Positions 47,618-57,030 are shown, counted from the stretch's first letter. The stretch is DNA of 64,000 nucleotides from Rhodococcus sp. 1168 (GCF_002091955.1 NZ_MKKY01000090.1:5001-69000); one strand, 5' to 3'. Made by a program: numbers and translations. Notes: generated by a model from the sequence alone, not told the origin.

Positions 47618-50430
47618 CACTCCCCCACCGCATCTTCGCTGAGGCGGAACAACTCACGCAATTCGCCGGTGTTCATCTCGGTCACCCAGTTCTCACCCGT
47701 CCCGACGGCGAGGTCCGCAAGATCCTGTTTCGACTCCAGCATCCCATCGATTCGTTCTTCGACGGTGCCCACGCACAACAACTTTCGCACGTGAACGTTC
47801 TTGCGTTGGCCGATTCGGAACGCACGATCGGTAGCCTGATTCTCCACCGCCGGGTTCCACCACCGATCCAGATGCACAACATGATTGGCCGCAGTCAAGT
47901 TCAGACCGGTGCCGCCTGCCTTGAGAGAGAGCATCATGATCGGCGGCCCGCCGTCCTCCTGAAACTTCTCGACCATCGCATCACGGTTGGTCTTGCTGAC
48001 GCCACCGTGCAGGAACGGCACTTCGGTACCGAACCGCTCGGCGAAATACGGTGCGACGAGTTCCCCGAACTCGCGAAACTGCGTGAACAGCAGCACCTTT
48101 TCGTTGTCCCCGAGAACCGAATCGAGAATGTCGTCCACCAATCCGACCTTGCCGGACCGATGCTGACCCCGCTTGAGTACCGGCGAACCGTCGGACAGGA
48201 AATGCGCGGGATGATTGCAGACCTGCTTCAAGCGAGTGAGGGCAGAGAGCACTGCCCCCTTACGCTTCATGCCCTTCGCGTCCGCGATCTGAGCCATCAT
48301 CTCGTCCACGACTGCCTTGTAGAGCCCCGCCTGCTCGGCCGTCAGATTCGCGCGAACCGTCATCTCGACCTTGTCCGGCAGGTCGGCAATGACCGTCGGA
48401 TCGGTCTTGACGCGACGAAGAATGAACGGCGAGGTGATCGCACGCAAGCGTGTGACCGCACTCTCGTCCTGCTCTCGCTCGATCGGCACCGAGAACCGCT
48501 TACGGAAATCGGCAGGCGCACCGAGCATTCCAGGGTTCGCGAAATCGAGAATCGATCGAAGCTCGTCCAGCCTGTTCTCGACGGGCGTGCCGGTCAACGC
48601 CAGTTTCAGATCGGCGGGAATCGCGCGAGCGGCCTTGGCTTGAACCGTCCCGGCGTTCTTGATGTGCTGGGCCTCATCGAGAACCACTCGGCGCCACGTC
48701 CGTGCCGCGAACTGTGCGCGGTCCTTGGCCATCAGTGCGTAGGTCGTGACAATGAGGTCGTGCTCGGTGATCGCCTGCTCGAGGGCGTCGTCCCGCAACC
48801 GCGCCGGACCGTGATGAACCAGGACCCGCAAGTCAGGAGTGAACTTCGCGGCTTCTCGCTGCCAGTTGCCGACGACCGACATGGGTGCAACCAACAGCGT
48901 CGGCGTCGGGCTCTTCTCGTGTGCAAGCAGCGCCAACACCTGCAGCGTCTTCCCCAGTCCCATGTCGTCGGCCAGGATTGCGCCCAACCCAAGCCGAGAC
49001 ATGAATGCCAACCAGTCCAAACCGCGTTCCTGGTAGGGCCGCAGAACAGCATTCACCCCAGCGGGCAACGGAATCCGCTCCGGAGTGGCGTCGGGCTGCA
49101 GTAGCGTCTTCGCCCACCCGGTGGCGGTGATCTCCTCGACGGGTGCGGGCGGCGGCGAGGAGATCGTCATTTCGCGCATCAACTTGCCAAGTGCGGTTCC
49201 GTCACCATGATGCTGCGCAACATATTTGGCGGCGGCGGCGAGCTGACTTCCGTCGGCCAGCACCCACACCCCACGAAGACGGACCAGATCGCCCTTGGAC
49301 ACAGCCAGCCGATTCAACTCGGACTCGGTCAGCACCATATCGCCGAGTTGCAGTTGCCAGTCGTACGAAACCAGCTCATCCATCCCGACTGCGCGGTTCT
49401 CGGCCGCCTTCGTCACGGCAGGCGAATCGACCCGCAGTCGCATCGACGGGTCCAGTCGACTCCACGCCCTGGGCAGCAGAACGGTCGTCCCCGACTCCGA
49501 AAGTGCTTTCGCGCCGTGTTCGACGAGATCGATCACCACAGAGGTGGGCAGCAGAAGATCGAGGGTCCCAGGGTGGGACGGAAGGTCACGCAACCGCGGG
49601 TACGCCGCGACAGCCTCGCCGAGCTTGCGGACCGCCGTGCTCAACAGGCTCGCGTCGACCTTTCGGCTCATGGGCACCGGAATCGGAGCTTCCCCATCGG
49701 CCCGCAGGCACACCTGAAGCTTCCACAGCGCCCCTTCGCTCTCGTCCGCCTCCGCGGCCTCGTCGTCCGGCTCCAGCAAACGCAACACGAGCGCGGGTTC
49801 GTCGACGGTGAGACTTGCCCGCCACTTGTCCAACAACGTCGCGGTCTGCGTCGTACCGTCTTCGACGGAATCGTCGCGAACAAGCGCAGCCAACAAAGGA
49901 TGATCCGAATCAGGCTTTCCCAGTATCGATCTCACGATCGGATCGGTGATCTCTTCGAGGAAGTCCTCCAGCAACTTCTTAGGCCTGTTGCCGTGACACT
50001 GGACCGAAGGCATCGTCACAGCCAGTTCGCTGAGCCACGCGCGTTGACGTTCCCCACCGACGAGACGCCATCTGGGCCACCAATGCCCCTCGATGAGGAT
50101 CAGCGCGGGCACGACGCGTCCGGCCCGCACCCATCGCTCGACTCCCCGCGCAACATGCCCGAGATACCGAAGGTCCCCGGACATCGCGGCGTGCGAGGCC
50201 GGGGTGCGCAATAGAAGCTCGGCAGCATCGACCGGCGCGAGAGCAAGGGCGGGCACTCGTACCACTCGTGGGTCGCCCGCACCTGCAGGCGGGAACGCGA
50301 CCTCGACCTTGTGACGGAAGGTCCGGGCCGCCGCCCGGGCGTGCGTGGCCGGAAGATCCGGCTCACTGCCGGACGCCTCTTCCTGCCACAGCATCAGCCC
50401 CGAACCTGGAGACCAGAGACCATGCAGCAT
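47617..50430 (-). CDS. SNF2-family DEAD-like helicase/ATPase
   Basis: The ~937-aa protein has a long N-terminal region (DUF3670/SNF2-associated type) and a complete SNF2 motor: Walker A LADDMGLGKTLQVLALLAHE (~485), DEAQ box VVLDEAQHIKNAGTVQA (~583), LTGTPVENRLDELRSI, and motifs V-VI MLSLKAGGTGLNLTAANHVVHLDRWWNPAVENQATDRAFRIGQ in pieces. It resembles mycobacterial HelZ. I chose ATG 50430 (MLHGLWSPGSGLMLW), which matches how this family begins. An ATG at 50490 adds 20 residues. Such proteins move along double-stranded DNA and remodel protein-DNA complexes; the role of this pair is not established. Confidence 0.93.
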   Translation of the reverse strand: MLHGLWSPGSGLMLWQEEASGSEPDLPATHARAAARTFRHKVEVAFPPAGAGDPRVVRVPALALAPVDAAELLLRTPASHAAMSGDLRYLGHVARGVERWVRAGRVVPALILIEGHWWPRWRLVGGERQRAWLSELAVTMPSVQCHGNRPKKLLEDFLEEITDPIVRSILGKPDSDHPLLAALVRDDSVEDGTTQTATLLDKWRASLTVDEPALVLRLLEPDDEAAEADESEGALWKLQVCLRADGEAPIPVPMSRKVDASLLSTAVRKLGEAVAAYPRLRDLPSHPGTLDLLLPTSVVIDLVEHGAKALSESGTTVLLPRAWSRLDPSMRLRVDSPAVTKAAENRAVGMDELVSYDWQLQLGDMVLTESELNRLAVSKGDLVRLRGVWVLADGSQLAAAAKYVAQHHGDGTALGKLMREMTISSPPPAPVEEITATGWAKTLLQPDATPERIPLPAGVNAVLRPYQERGLDWLAFMSRLGLGAILADDMGLGKTLQVLALLAHEKSPTPTLLVAPMSVVGNWQREAAKFTPDLRVLVHHGPARLRDDALEQAITEHDLIVTTYALMAKDRAQFAARTWRRVVLDEAQHIKNAGTVQAKAARAIPADLKLALTGTPVENRLDELRSILDFANPGMLGAPADFRKRFSVPIEREQDESAVTRLRAITSPFILRRVKTDPTVIADLPDKVEMTVRANLTAEQAGLYKAVVDEMMAQIADAKGMKRKGAVLSALTRLKQVCNHPAHFLSDGSPVLKRGQHRSGKVGLVDDILDSVLGDNEKVLLFTQFREFGELVAPYFAERFGTEVPFLHGGVSKTNRDAMVEKFQEDGGPPIMMLSLKAGGTGLNLTAANHVVHLDRWWNPAVENQATDRAFRIGQRKNVHVRKLLCVGTVEERIDGMLESKQDLADLAVGTGENWVTEMNTGELRELFRLSEDAVGE

Positions 50431-50614
50431 TGGTCCATCCAAGCAGGGAGCTATCGGCGCAGTTGGGTGTGGTGTTCCAGTTGCAGCCATTTCCGGCGGA
50501 ATCCCGTCCGCTCAGTGTTCAATCGGAACGCCATGCCCTTGCGGCGAGCGATAAATCGGCGAATCGAGGCGACTTCGGTAACGGAAGAACCGGACATTAA
50601 GGCACAGTATGTAG

Positions 50615-51532
50615 ATGATCGCTTACGGATTCAGTGAGTACGGTGGCCCCGAAACCGAGTACTTCCTCGACACTCCCATCGCCGATCCTGGGCCGGGACA
50701 ACTACTCGTCGCTGTACATGCCGCTGGAGTCAATCCGGCTGATTGGAAGGTAAGGGCGGGCAACCGCAAGGACACTGTTCGGACACCTCTGCCTGCGGTT
50801 CTAGGACGAGAGGTGGCGGGGACCGTCGTTCAGATCGGCCCACACGTCGACGGATTCTCGGTCGGCGATCACGTCTTCGGTGCAACGGCGTCCGGCCACG
50901 GTGGTTATGCGCAGTACACCGTGTTGAACGCAGCGAATGCAGCGCACAAGCCGGAGAGCGTTCCGTTCACCTCCGCCGCCACACTTGCAGTCGCAGCCGG
51001 CACGGCATACGACGCGCTCGATCAGTTGGGGCTGCACAAGAAGGACACTCTGCTGGTGCTCGGCGCAGGCGGCGGCGTCGGATCCTCGGCGCTGCAGTTG
51101 GCTCATGCCGACGGAATCGCTGCTATCGGAGTAGCGAGCTCGACGAAGCGTGAGTGGGTGGAGAGCATGCGCGCGAAGTTCGTCGAGTCCGGGGACAGTT
51201 TCTCCGACGAGATTCTGGTTGTTGTGCCGGAGGGAGTGGACGGCATTTTCGACCTGGTCGGGGGAGATACGTTGAGAGCCGCGGCAAAGCTGGCTAAACC
51301 TGGCGCCCCGATCATCAGCGTGGCCGACCCGACACTCGCGGGTTCGTTGGGCGGCACTTCGGTGGTCCGGGATCGCACTGCGGTCGCCTTCACACGTCTG
51401 GCGGAACTCGTTGCCTCGGGAGTTCTGTGTCCGCGTATAGATCATGTTTTTCCTCTGGAGCAAGCAGGCACGGCACTGGCGCTCGTAGAAGATGGGCACG
51501 TTGCGGGCAAAGTCGTCCTGGAAGTCGGCTGA
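50615..51532 (+). CDS. NADP-dependent quinone oxidoreductase-like (MDR superfamily)
   Basis: The 305-aa zinc-free medium-chain reductase has the N-terminal GroES-like domain (PGPGQLLVAVHAAGVNPADWKVRAG, in pieces; VLGREVAGTVVQIGPHVDGFSVGDHVFG) and the Rossmann motif LLVLGAGGGVGSSALQLAHADG. Zinc ligands are absent, as in QOR/enone reductases. Likely reduces quinones or enones with NADPH. It starts 184 bp from the divergent SNF2 start. Substrate not predictable. Confidence 0.92.
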   Translation: MIAYGFSEYGGPETEYFLDTPIADPGPGQLLVAVHAAGVNPADWKVRAGNRKDTVRTPLPAVLGREVAGTVVQIGPHVDGFSVGDHVFGATASGHGGYAQYTVLNAANAAHKPESVPFTSAATLAVAAGTAYDALDQLGLHKKDTLLVLGAGGGVGSSALQLAHADGIAAIGVASSTKREWVESMRAKFVESGDSFSDEILVVVPEGVDGIFDLVGGDTLRAAAKLAKPGAPIISVADPTLAGSLGGTSVVRDRTAVAFTRLAELVASGVLCPRIDHVFPLEQAGTALALVEDGHVAGKVVLEVG

Positions 51533-51599
51533 TTGCACCTTTGTCGGTGCCATACGGCACACTCTCGAGAGTCAACTGTGGTTCGAGGATTGGGTGTGT

Positions 51600-52313
51600 G
51601 TGAAGAAGCTGCGTATCGCGCTGCTGTTGGTAGCGGCCACTTTTGCGATGGCGGCGTTCGGTTCCTGCGATAGCGGGATACCCGGTTTTGCACCTCCCCC
51701 TCCCGCTCCGGGTAGCCCGACCCGCGTACAGATCGAGGAACTTCTCGCCCAGGTGCCGGTCGTTGCCGCGAGGCCGGACGCCCTCGGTTACGAGCGCGGG
51801 TGCAAAAAGGGTGAAGGTTGCGTCTTCGGTCCAGCATGGACCGACGATTACGACGGCCCCGGCGGTCACGACGGCTGTGACACCCGCAACAACGTTCTCG
51901 CTCGCAGTATGAGCGCGTTGGTGTTCCGGGAGGGCACCCATGACTGTGTAGTCCTCGAAGGCTCTCTTGCCGACCCGTACTCGGGTGAGGTCGTGAAGTT
52001 CAGCAAATCGGATGCCAGCGCGGTTCAGATCGACCACGTATACGCGTTGTCCGCAGCCTGGGACATGGGCGCCAACGGGTGGCTACCGGACAAGCGAGTG
52101 CGATTCGCCAACGACCTCGATTTCAATCTGCTCGCTGTCAACGGCCGCGACAACCAATCGAAGAGCGACGACACACCCTCGCACTGGCTGCCCCCGAACA
52201 AGGCGTATCACTGCTTCTACGCGGGGAAATATCTCTCCGTGGCGGCGCAATACGGGCTCCCCATCACACAGGCAGACCAGCGCGCTCTGGCCGCGGTCGC
52301 CGAGAAGTGCTGA
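51600..52313 (+). CDS. Secreted HNH (GmrSD/DUF1524-type) endonuclease
   Basis: The 237-aa protein has an N-terminal signal (VKKLRIALLLVAATFAMAAF) ending at Cys23 in FGSCDSG, an imperfect lipobox, so it may be a lipoprotein. A Pro-rich linker follows. The catalytic part has CDTRNNVLARSM, AVQIDHVYALSAAWDMGA with the DH pair of HNH nucleases, ANDLDFNLLAVNGRDNQSKSD and SHWLPPNKAYHCFYAGKYL. Conserved Cys pairs suggest disulfides outside the cell. Likely a surface or secreted DNase. GTG 51600 has GAGGA at 8 nt. Confidence 0.88.
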   Translation: MKKLRIALLLVAATFAMAAFGSCDSGIPGFAPPPPAPGSPTRVQIEELLAQVPVVAARPDALGYERGCKKGEGCVFGPAWTDDYDGPGGHDGCDTRNNVLARSMSALVFREGTHDCVVLEGSLADPYSGEVVKFSKSDASAVQIDHVYALSAAWDMGANGWLPDKRVRFANDLDFNLLAVNGRDNQSKSDDTPSHWLPPNKAYHCFYAGKYLSVAAQYGLPITQADQRALAAVAEKC

Positions 52314-52334
52314 TACCGCTTCGGCCGGCTGGAA

Positions 52335-52340
52335 TAGACT
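52335..52340 (+). promoter_or_regulatory. -10 element of AroE-like gene, leaderless start
   Basis: TAGACT is a strong actinobacterial -10 and ends 7 nt before the ATG at 52348, so transcription should begin at or near the start codon. A TGATAC 18 nt upstream (overlapping the HNH stop) could be the -35. Confidence 0.55.
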
Positions 52341-52347
52341 TGGGGTC

Positions 52348-53160
52348 ATGACTCGCTCGTTGACCAAAGACACCACACTCTGCATGTCACTGTCCGGACG
52401 TCCCAGCAACATCGGCACCAGATTCCACAACTACCTCTACGACGAGTTGGATCTGGATTACCTGTACAAGGCTTTCACCACCACCGACCTGCCCGCGGCC
52501 ATCGGGGGGGTCCGTGCGCTCGGCATCCGTGGTTGCGCCGTCTCCATGCCGTTCAAGGAAGCTGTCGTAGAACTGGTCGACGTGGTGCACGATTCGGCGC
52601 GCGCCATCGAGTCGGTGAACACCATCGTCAACGAAGACGGCGTCCTGCACGCTTACAACACCGACTACCAGGCTGTCGCGGATCTCCTTGTCGCTTCGGG
52701 CTTTTCATCAGAGTTCACGGTCGCAGTCACCGGCAGCGGTGGGATGGCGAAAGCTGTCGTCGCGGCACTTCGCGATTCCGGTTTCACCAAAGGAACCGTC
52801 GTCGCGCGAAACTCCAAGACCGGAAATGCACTCGCAGAGGCCTACGGTTACGACTGGGCGCCGGAGCCCGTGGCTGCAGAACTTCTGGTGAACGTCACTC
52901 CCATCGGCATGGAAGGCGGATCCGATGCCGACGCTACACCGTTCACCGGCGCCCAAATCCATTCGGCGCAAGCAGTATTCGATGTCGTGGCAATGCCGTC
53001 GGAGACGCCGTTCATTGCCGCAGCGCGTGCCGCAGGCAAGCCGGTAGTAACGGGCGCACAGGTCATTGCACTGCAGGCGGCAGAGCAATTCTTCCTCTAC
53101 ACCGGTGTTCGGCCTACGAGCGATCTCATCGCCCGTGCATCCGAGTTCTCACGACGCTGA
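52348..53160 (+). CDS. Shikimate 5-dehydrogenase-like protein
   Basis: The 270-aa protein belongs to the AroE superfamily, in the branch of shikimate-dehydrogenase-like proteins such as H. influenzae HI0607. Substrate-site residues appear in LCMSLSGRPSNIG (~12-24), VSMPFKEAVVEL with the catalytic Lys, IESVNTIVN and AYNTDYQAV. The nucleotide loop is VAVTGSGGMAKAVVAALR. It probably is not the main AroE of chorismate synthesis, since these paralogues have weak or different activity. It starts 35 bp after the HNH gene but with its own promoter. Confidence 0.9.
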   Translation: MTRSLTKDTTLCMSLSGRPSNIGTRFHNYLYDELDLDYLYKAFTTTDLPAAIGGVRALGIRGCAVSMPFKEAVVELVDVVHDSARAIESVNTIVNEDGVLHAYNTDYQAVADLLVASGFSSEFTVAVTGSGGMAKAVVAALRDSGFTKGTVVARNSKTGNALAEAYGYDWAPEPVAAELLVNVTPIGMEGGSDADATPFTGAQIHSAQAVFDVVAMPSETPFIAAARAAGKPVVTGAQVIALQAAEQFFLYTGVRPTSDLIARASEFSRR

Positions 53161-53285
53161 CGCTTTCTACACCTCCGCGGCCATTGCGGCCGCTCCAGCA
53201 GCGATCGGGTGCAGCGGGACACGCTGGTCGAACATATCGACGAACGTCGGTCGCCATCGCATTTCACAGGGCATCATCTACATTC

Positions 53286-55089
53286 GTGCCCGATCATCCA
53301 GACACCACTACTGCGGCCGACGCGGGTCGATTGCAGCCGATACTCGCCGGTATCGTCGCTGCGCTCGTAGGATTCACCAGTTCGTTCGCCGTCGTCCTCA
53401 CCGGACTTCGTGCCGTCGGGGCAACGCCGACCGAAGCGGCCTCAGATGTGGCTTCTCATTCGATGTGGCGGAGGCCCGTCGGGTGACCTGCAGTTCGCCA
53501 CACCCTTCGGTTGCCCCGATGATAGATCCTTGTCATCGAATCTGACGGATTTCTCGCCCGACCGATTTGCCGACTAAGGCGACACCGCCAGGATGCCGCC
53601 ACATTCATTGGGAACTCGCCACATCCGGCAGGAACTGTGTGTTCTCGACTGATGTGGCGAGGCCACACTTGACTGACCCGCGGTTCGCTACGTGCTTCGG
53701 TTGCAAACGCTGGCGATTCTTCTCATCGCATCTGGTGAATACTGGTGACGCAGCTACCTGTTGTCAGCTGCCCGACCGGGCGATGTCCTTGTTGGTCACC
53801 GTCGAGTGCCGGCGGCGCGCGAGGTGTGTTCAGTTCAACCGGAGAGACCTGCGGTCACGATCTCGACCTGCCGACGCCTCACAAAGCCCCGCCCTTCGGC
53901 CTACGACCCGTAATGCAACTCAGCTCAATAGTCGGCAAGCAACTGGTACTCGTGCCACCCGTGGCCGATCGGCCTGGCCGTAAGGTCACCCTGCCATTCA
54001 GCGGGTGCGTAATCAGGTGAAAAAACCCATCCGGATTCATTTCCGAATCGAGACTCCCTCGCATCGACGAACTAAGCCTTCCCAGTTGGGTGTTGTACAC
54101 ACGGCTCGCCTCTAGACGCCCGATCTTGATAATCTCCAACGTCACAGGCTCCGGATGGGCGACCGGCAACGCCAACGCCAACCAAAGGATTGCGGTCAGG
54201 GGCCAAGCCGGGGTCACTGGTGGCCGTCCGGCGGAGATTGGTATTTCACCGCAGCCGCCGCAATCGTACTCATGCTGACAACCGGCATCTTCTGGGCCGC
54301 GGACTGTCGTCGGCGGATGGCCCGCAGCCGTCGGAGCCTTCGTCGTGGTGGGTGTCCTGATCGTCGCGACGGGGCTGTGGCCCCGATTGGGCAAGTTGAT
54401 CCAATCGATTCCGACATCACTCGCCCAGGCGATGCTCGCCGGGGTACTGCTGCCGTTGTGCCTGCAACCGGTCACAGCATTTGATGCTTCCCCGGCGGTG
54501 ATCGCTCCAGTAATTCTGGTATGGCTTGTCCTGCAACGATTCTCCCAGCACTGGGCGGTTCCTGCGCGCTGCCGTTGTACGTCGTGACCATGGCGTCGCA
54601 GAACATCCCGGGAGTGGCAGTGCTGAACTCGTTCGGTTACGACGTCCCGTGGCGACCGGTCTCGAGCATCACCAGAATCGGCACCGCCCTCGGTGACCCA
54701 TTCGGCGGTCACGCAATCAACTCGGGTGCCATCAGCGCTGCGCTGGCAGCTGGACCCAGTGCTCATCCAGACACGAAACGACGCTGGATCGCAGCCTTTT
54801 CGGCAGGGTGGTTCTACCTTTTCCTCGCACTGTGCTCGGCAGCCGTGGCCACCCTGGTCGCGGTTGCTCCACCCGGCGTCGTCGAAACGGTTGCCGGTCT
54901 TGCACTTTCGGAACGCTCGGTGCATCGCTCGCCGGCGCACTGGAAGCAGAGACCGGCCGTGAGGCTGCAATCCTCACCTTCCTCATCGCCGCTTCGGGCG
55001 TGGTGAACTTCGGTATCGGATCGGCATTCTGGGCTCTGGTCGTCGGCCTGGTCCTACGCTGTGCTCTAGCGCGGAAGCCGATAGAGTAA
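53286..55089 (+). pseudogene. benE: benE-like benzoate/H+ symporter, decayed and interrupted
   Basis: Fragments of one BenE-family transporter lie in order but cannot be read through. The N-terminus (53286-~53447) encodes ILAGIVAALVGFTSSFAVVL and GLRAVGATPTEAAS, then stops matching. After ~830 bp of unrelated or decayed sequence, ~54300-54585 gives GGWPAAVGAFVVVGVLIVAT and LAQAMLAGVLLPLCL. A deletion and frame change near 54565 lead to ALPLYVVTMASQNIPGVAVL, PFGGHAINSGAISAALAAGP and SAGWFYLFLAL. Another shift near 54905 leads to GTLGASLAGALEAETGREAA, ending at TAA 55087-55089. Function is lost. Confidence 0.85.
53453..53743. repeat. diverged ~100-bp direct repeat inside the benE interruption
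   Basis: About 53453-53555 and 53642-53743 are imperfect direct copies. Both run TTCTC(n4)GATGTGGCG(G)AGGCC, then TGACC(C/T)GC(A/G)GTTCGC(C/T)AC, CTTCGGTTGC, GAT(C/T)CTT(G/C)TCATCG(A/C)ATCTG. The 7-mer ATGTGGC or its complement occurs at least five times in 53445-53657. No transposase gene is present. Confidence 0.6.
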
Positions 55090-55095
55090 GCATGT

Positions 55096-55560
55096 ATGAC
55101 TGCCTCTGCCGATCAGCGCGCCGCGCACAACCCGGCATCCGAATACCCCGCGCTGTGGCCCGTAGGGACGCGGTGGGACGACAACGACCACTATGGCCAC
55201 GTCAACAATGTCACGTACTACTCGTATTTCGACACTGCAGTGAACGGCTGGCTGATGGCCACCACCGGCCTCGACATTCGGCTTCTGCCGGCGATCGGCG
55301 TCGTTGCAGAAACGTCGTGCAATTACCACCGCGAACTGTCGTTCCCCGACCGACTCCAGGTCGGACTGTCGGTCGAAAAACTTGGAACGCGCAGCATCGT
55401 CTACAAGCTCGCCCTCTTCCGTGACGCAGTAGGCGACGGGTTGCAGCTTGCTGCAACCAGCCGCTTCGTACACGTCTACGTCGACGCCCAGACCCGTCGA
55501 CCTGTACCGATTCCCACCGAAGTCGAAGCAGCAGCACGCACTTTAGTGATACCGAGCTAG
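55096..55560 (+). CDS. Acyl-CoA thioesterase, 4HBT family
   Basis: The 154-aa hotdog-fold protein has the 4-hydroxybenzoyl-CoA thioesterase signature RWDDNDHYGHVNNVTYYSYF (~26-45), with the catalytic Asp/Asn region, and the central VAETSCNYHRELSFPDRLQVG. It would hydrolyse an acyl- or aryl-CoA. It starts 6 bp after the dead benE and overlaps the APH-like gene tail to tail at CTAG. Confidence 0.92.
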   Translation: MTASADQRAAHNPASEYPALWPVGTRWDDNDHYGHVNNVTYYSYFDTAVNGWLMATTGLDIRLLPAIGVVAETSCNYHRELSFPDRLQVGLSVEKLGTRSIVYKLALFRDAVGDGLQLAATSRFVHVYVDAQTRRPVPIPTEVEAAARTLVIPS

Positions 55561-56582
55561 ATACCGATAGCGTCCGCAGTCGACACGGCCCGCCCCACGA
55601 TGTCATCGATCAACGAAGTCGTAGGCGATCCGGCGTCGGCGCGGTTACGGACATCGGCCTCGCCCCGACGCATGACACCCTCGGCGATGATCGAAAGCTT
55701 CCACAGCGCCAGCACCTGCCAAAATCCTGCCGACGTGACATCACGGCCCGTCTTGGCCGCATATTCGGCAGTCAGTTCATCGCGCGTCGGGAATCCTGCC
55801 GCAGTGGATGCCATGAAGGGGCCTGCCACGGCATCTCCAGCTTCTGGCCAGTAGGCCAAAAGTCCGCCGAGGTCTGCGAGTGGATCACCGAGCGTACTGA
55901 GCTCCCAGTCGACCACGGCGAGGATCGAACCCCTGGTCGGTGACACGATCACGTTGTTGAGATGAAAATCGCCATGTACCAGCGAAAGTTCGTGTTGCTC
56001 TGGAATGTTTGCCGCCAATCGCTCGGCGAGAGAATCGATCGCGGGCACCTCACGAGACTTGGACTGCTCCCATTGCTTTGTCCAGCGCTTGAGCTGACGG
56101 GCCGCGTACGAGCCGTGGCTTGCAAGGTCGAGCAGGCCGACGCTCTCGAGATCCACGCGATGGATGGTGCCCAGGGCCCCCACCATGTTGAGGCCGACTG
56201 CTCTCCGGACCTCCGCCGGTAACCGTTCTGCGGTGTTCACCGAGTCGAGGACCACGCCGTCCACGAAGCTCATCAGTACGAGAGGTACTTCCGATATCCG
56301 AGGATCATCCGACGCAGCCAGCATCTTGGGCACCGGAACAGGTGTGTTCTGCAACGCGGACATTATTCGGTGCTCACGCACGACGTCGTGGGCCGACGCC
56401 AGCAGGTGACCGAGCGGTGGCCGACGCAAGATCCATCGACTTCCGCCCGCATCACTGACGGAGTAGGTCAAGTTCGATTGCCCGTTGCCGACGCGCTCGA
56501 AATTCAACGGCGACACCGCACCGATTCCCAGACTTCCGATCCACTCGGCGACTGCGGGTTCGTCCACACCTGCTGTGGTCAT
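55557..56582 (-). CDS. APH-family phosphotransferase (ACAD10/FadE36-like kinase)
   Basis: The 341-aa protein has a kinase-like APH fold: GNGQSNLTYSVSDAGGSRWILRRPP (ATP loop), the Brenner motif LVHGDFHLNNVIV and the metal-binding VVDWELSTLGDPLADLGGLL. It matches the group next to acyl-CoA dehydrogenases (mycobacterial FadE36, human ACAD10 N-terminal part), thought to phosphorylate hydroxyacyl substrates; not aminoglycoside resistance. I chose ATG 56582, preceded by GGAGGGAAGGAA. GTG 56603 is a less likely alternative. Confidence 0.92.
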   Translation of the reverse strand: MTTAGVDEPAVAEWIGSLGIGAVSPLNFERVGNGQSNLTYSVSDAGGSRWILRRPPLGHLLASAHDVVREHRIMSALQNTPVPVPKMLAASDDPRISEVPLVLMSFVDGVVLDSVNTAERLPAEVRRAVGLNMVGALGTIHRVDLESVGLLDLASHGSYAARQLKRWTKQWEQSKSREVPAIDSLAERLAANIPEQHELSLVHGDFHLNNVIVSPTRGSILAVVDWELSTLGDPLADLGGLLAYWPEAGDAVAGPFMASTAAGFPTRDELTAEYAAKTGRDVTSAGFWQVLALWKLSIIAEGVMRRGEADVRNRADAGSPTTSLIDDIVGRAVSTADAIGI

Positions 56583-56652
56583 TGGCTTCCTTCCCTCCAG
56601 CACTTACTCGGTTGGGAGGATGGTAGCCAAGACCCCGGCAGCGGGGGTGGGA

Positions 56653-57030
56653 TCAGCTGGCGCGCATCAAACCTGTATCGGCACCACTGGAGATCACGCC
56701 TTCCACCGTCGCGCCCACCTCGCGCCGGGCGGCGATCTCGTCGACATCGCCGACCAGAAGAGCCAGAAGCGATTCGGGCTCACGGAGCCAGGCTTCTGCC
56801 ATTGTCAGCAGTTCTGCTGGAGCGAACAACCCACTCATCCCGAGGGCACCGACCCACTCGGCAACAACCTCGGGAGTGGCCTCGGGTAAAGAGGTGCGTT
56901 CGAGTCGAGAAACCTCGAATTCATAGCAAAAGAATGCACGCATCATGTCGAGCTGACTTCGAGAGAGGGTCCGCGCCTCGCCACTGGCAGTAGCAACAGC
57001 ATCCGAATAGCGAGCGTCTGCGAGCGTCAT
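56653..57030 (-). CDS. Hypothetical small helical protein (paralogue of gene at 63623)
   Basis: The 125-aa protein matches no family I know. The middle and C-terminus (FFCYEFEVSRL, AEWVGALGMSGLFAPAEL, AWLREPESLLALLVGDVDEIAARR) align with the protein encoded at 63623-63934: F-x-YE, EW-x2-AL-x-[LM]SGLF, W-x-R-x-P-x2-LL and D-x-DE are shared. It appears cytoplasmic and mostly helical. ATG 57030 has AGGAGA at 5 nt. It lies 70 bp upstream of the APH-like gene on the same strand. Confidence 0.8.
   Translation of the reverse strand: MTLADARYSDAVATASGEARTLSRSQLDMMRAFFCYEFEVSRLERTSLPEATPEVVAEWVGALGMSGLFAPAELLTMAEAWLREPESLLALLVGDVDEIAARREVGATVEGVISSGADTGLMRAS

Noticed and set aside
47791-49104. 437-codon plus-strand frame opposite the SNF2 helicase
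   Set aside because: Antisense to conserved helicase motifs; no domain of its own.
53879-54970. 363-codon minus-strand frame across the benE remnant
   Set aside because: No motif; it is antisense to the better explained BenE fragments on the plus strand.
55557-56582. Aminoglycoside resistance kinase
   Set aside because: The APH fold is shared, but the sequence fits the acyl-CoA-associated APH group and the setting (thioesterase) is metabolic.
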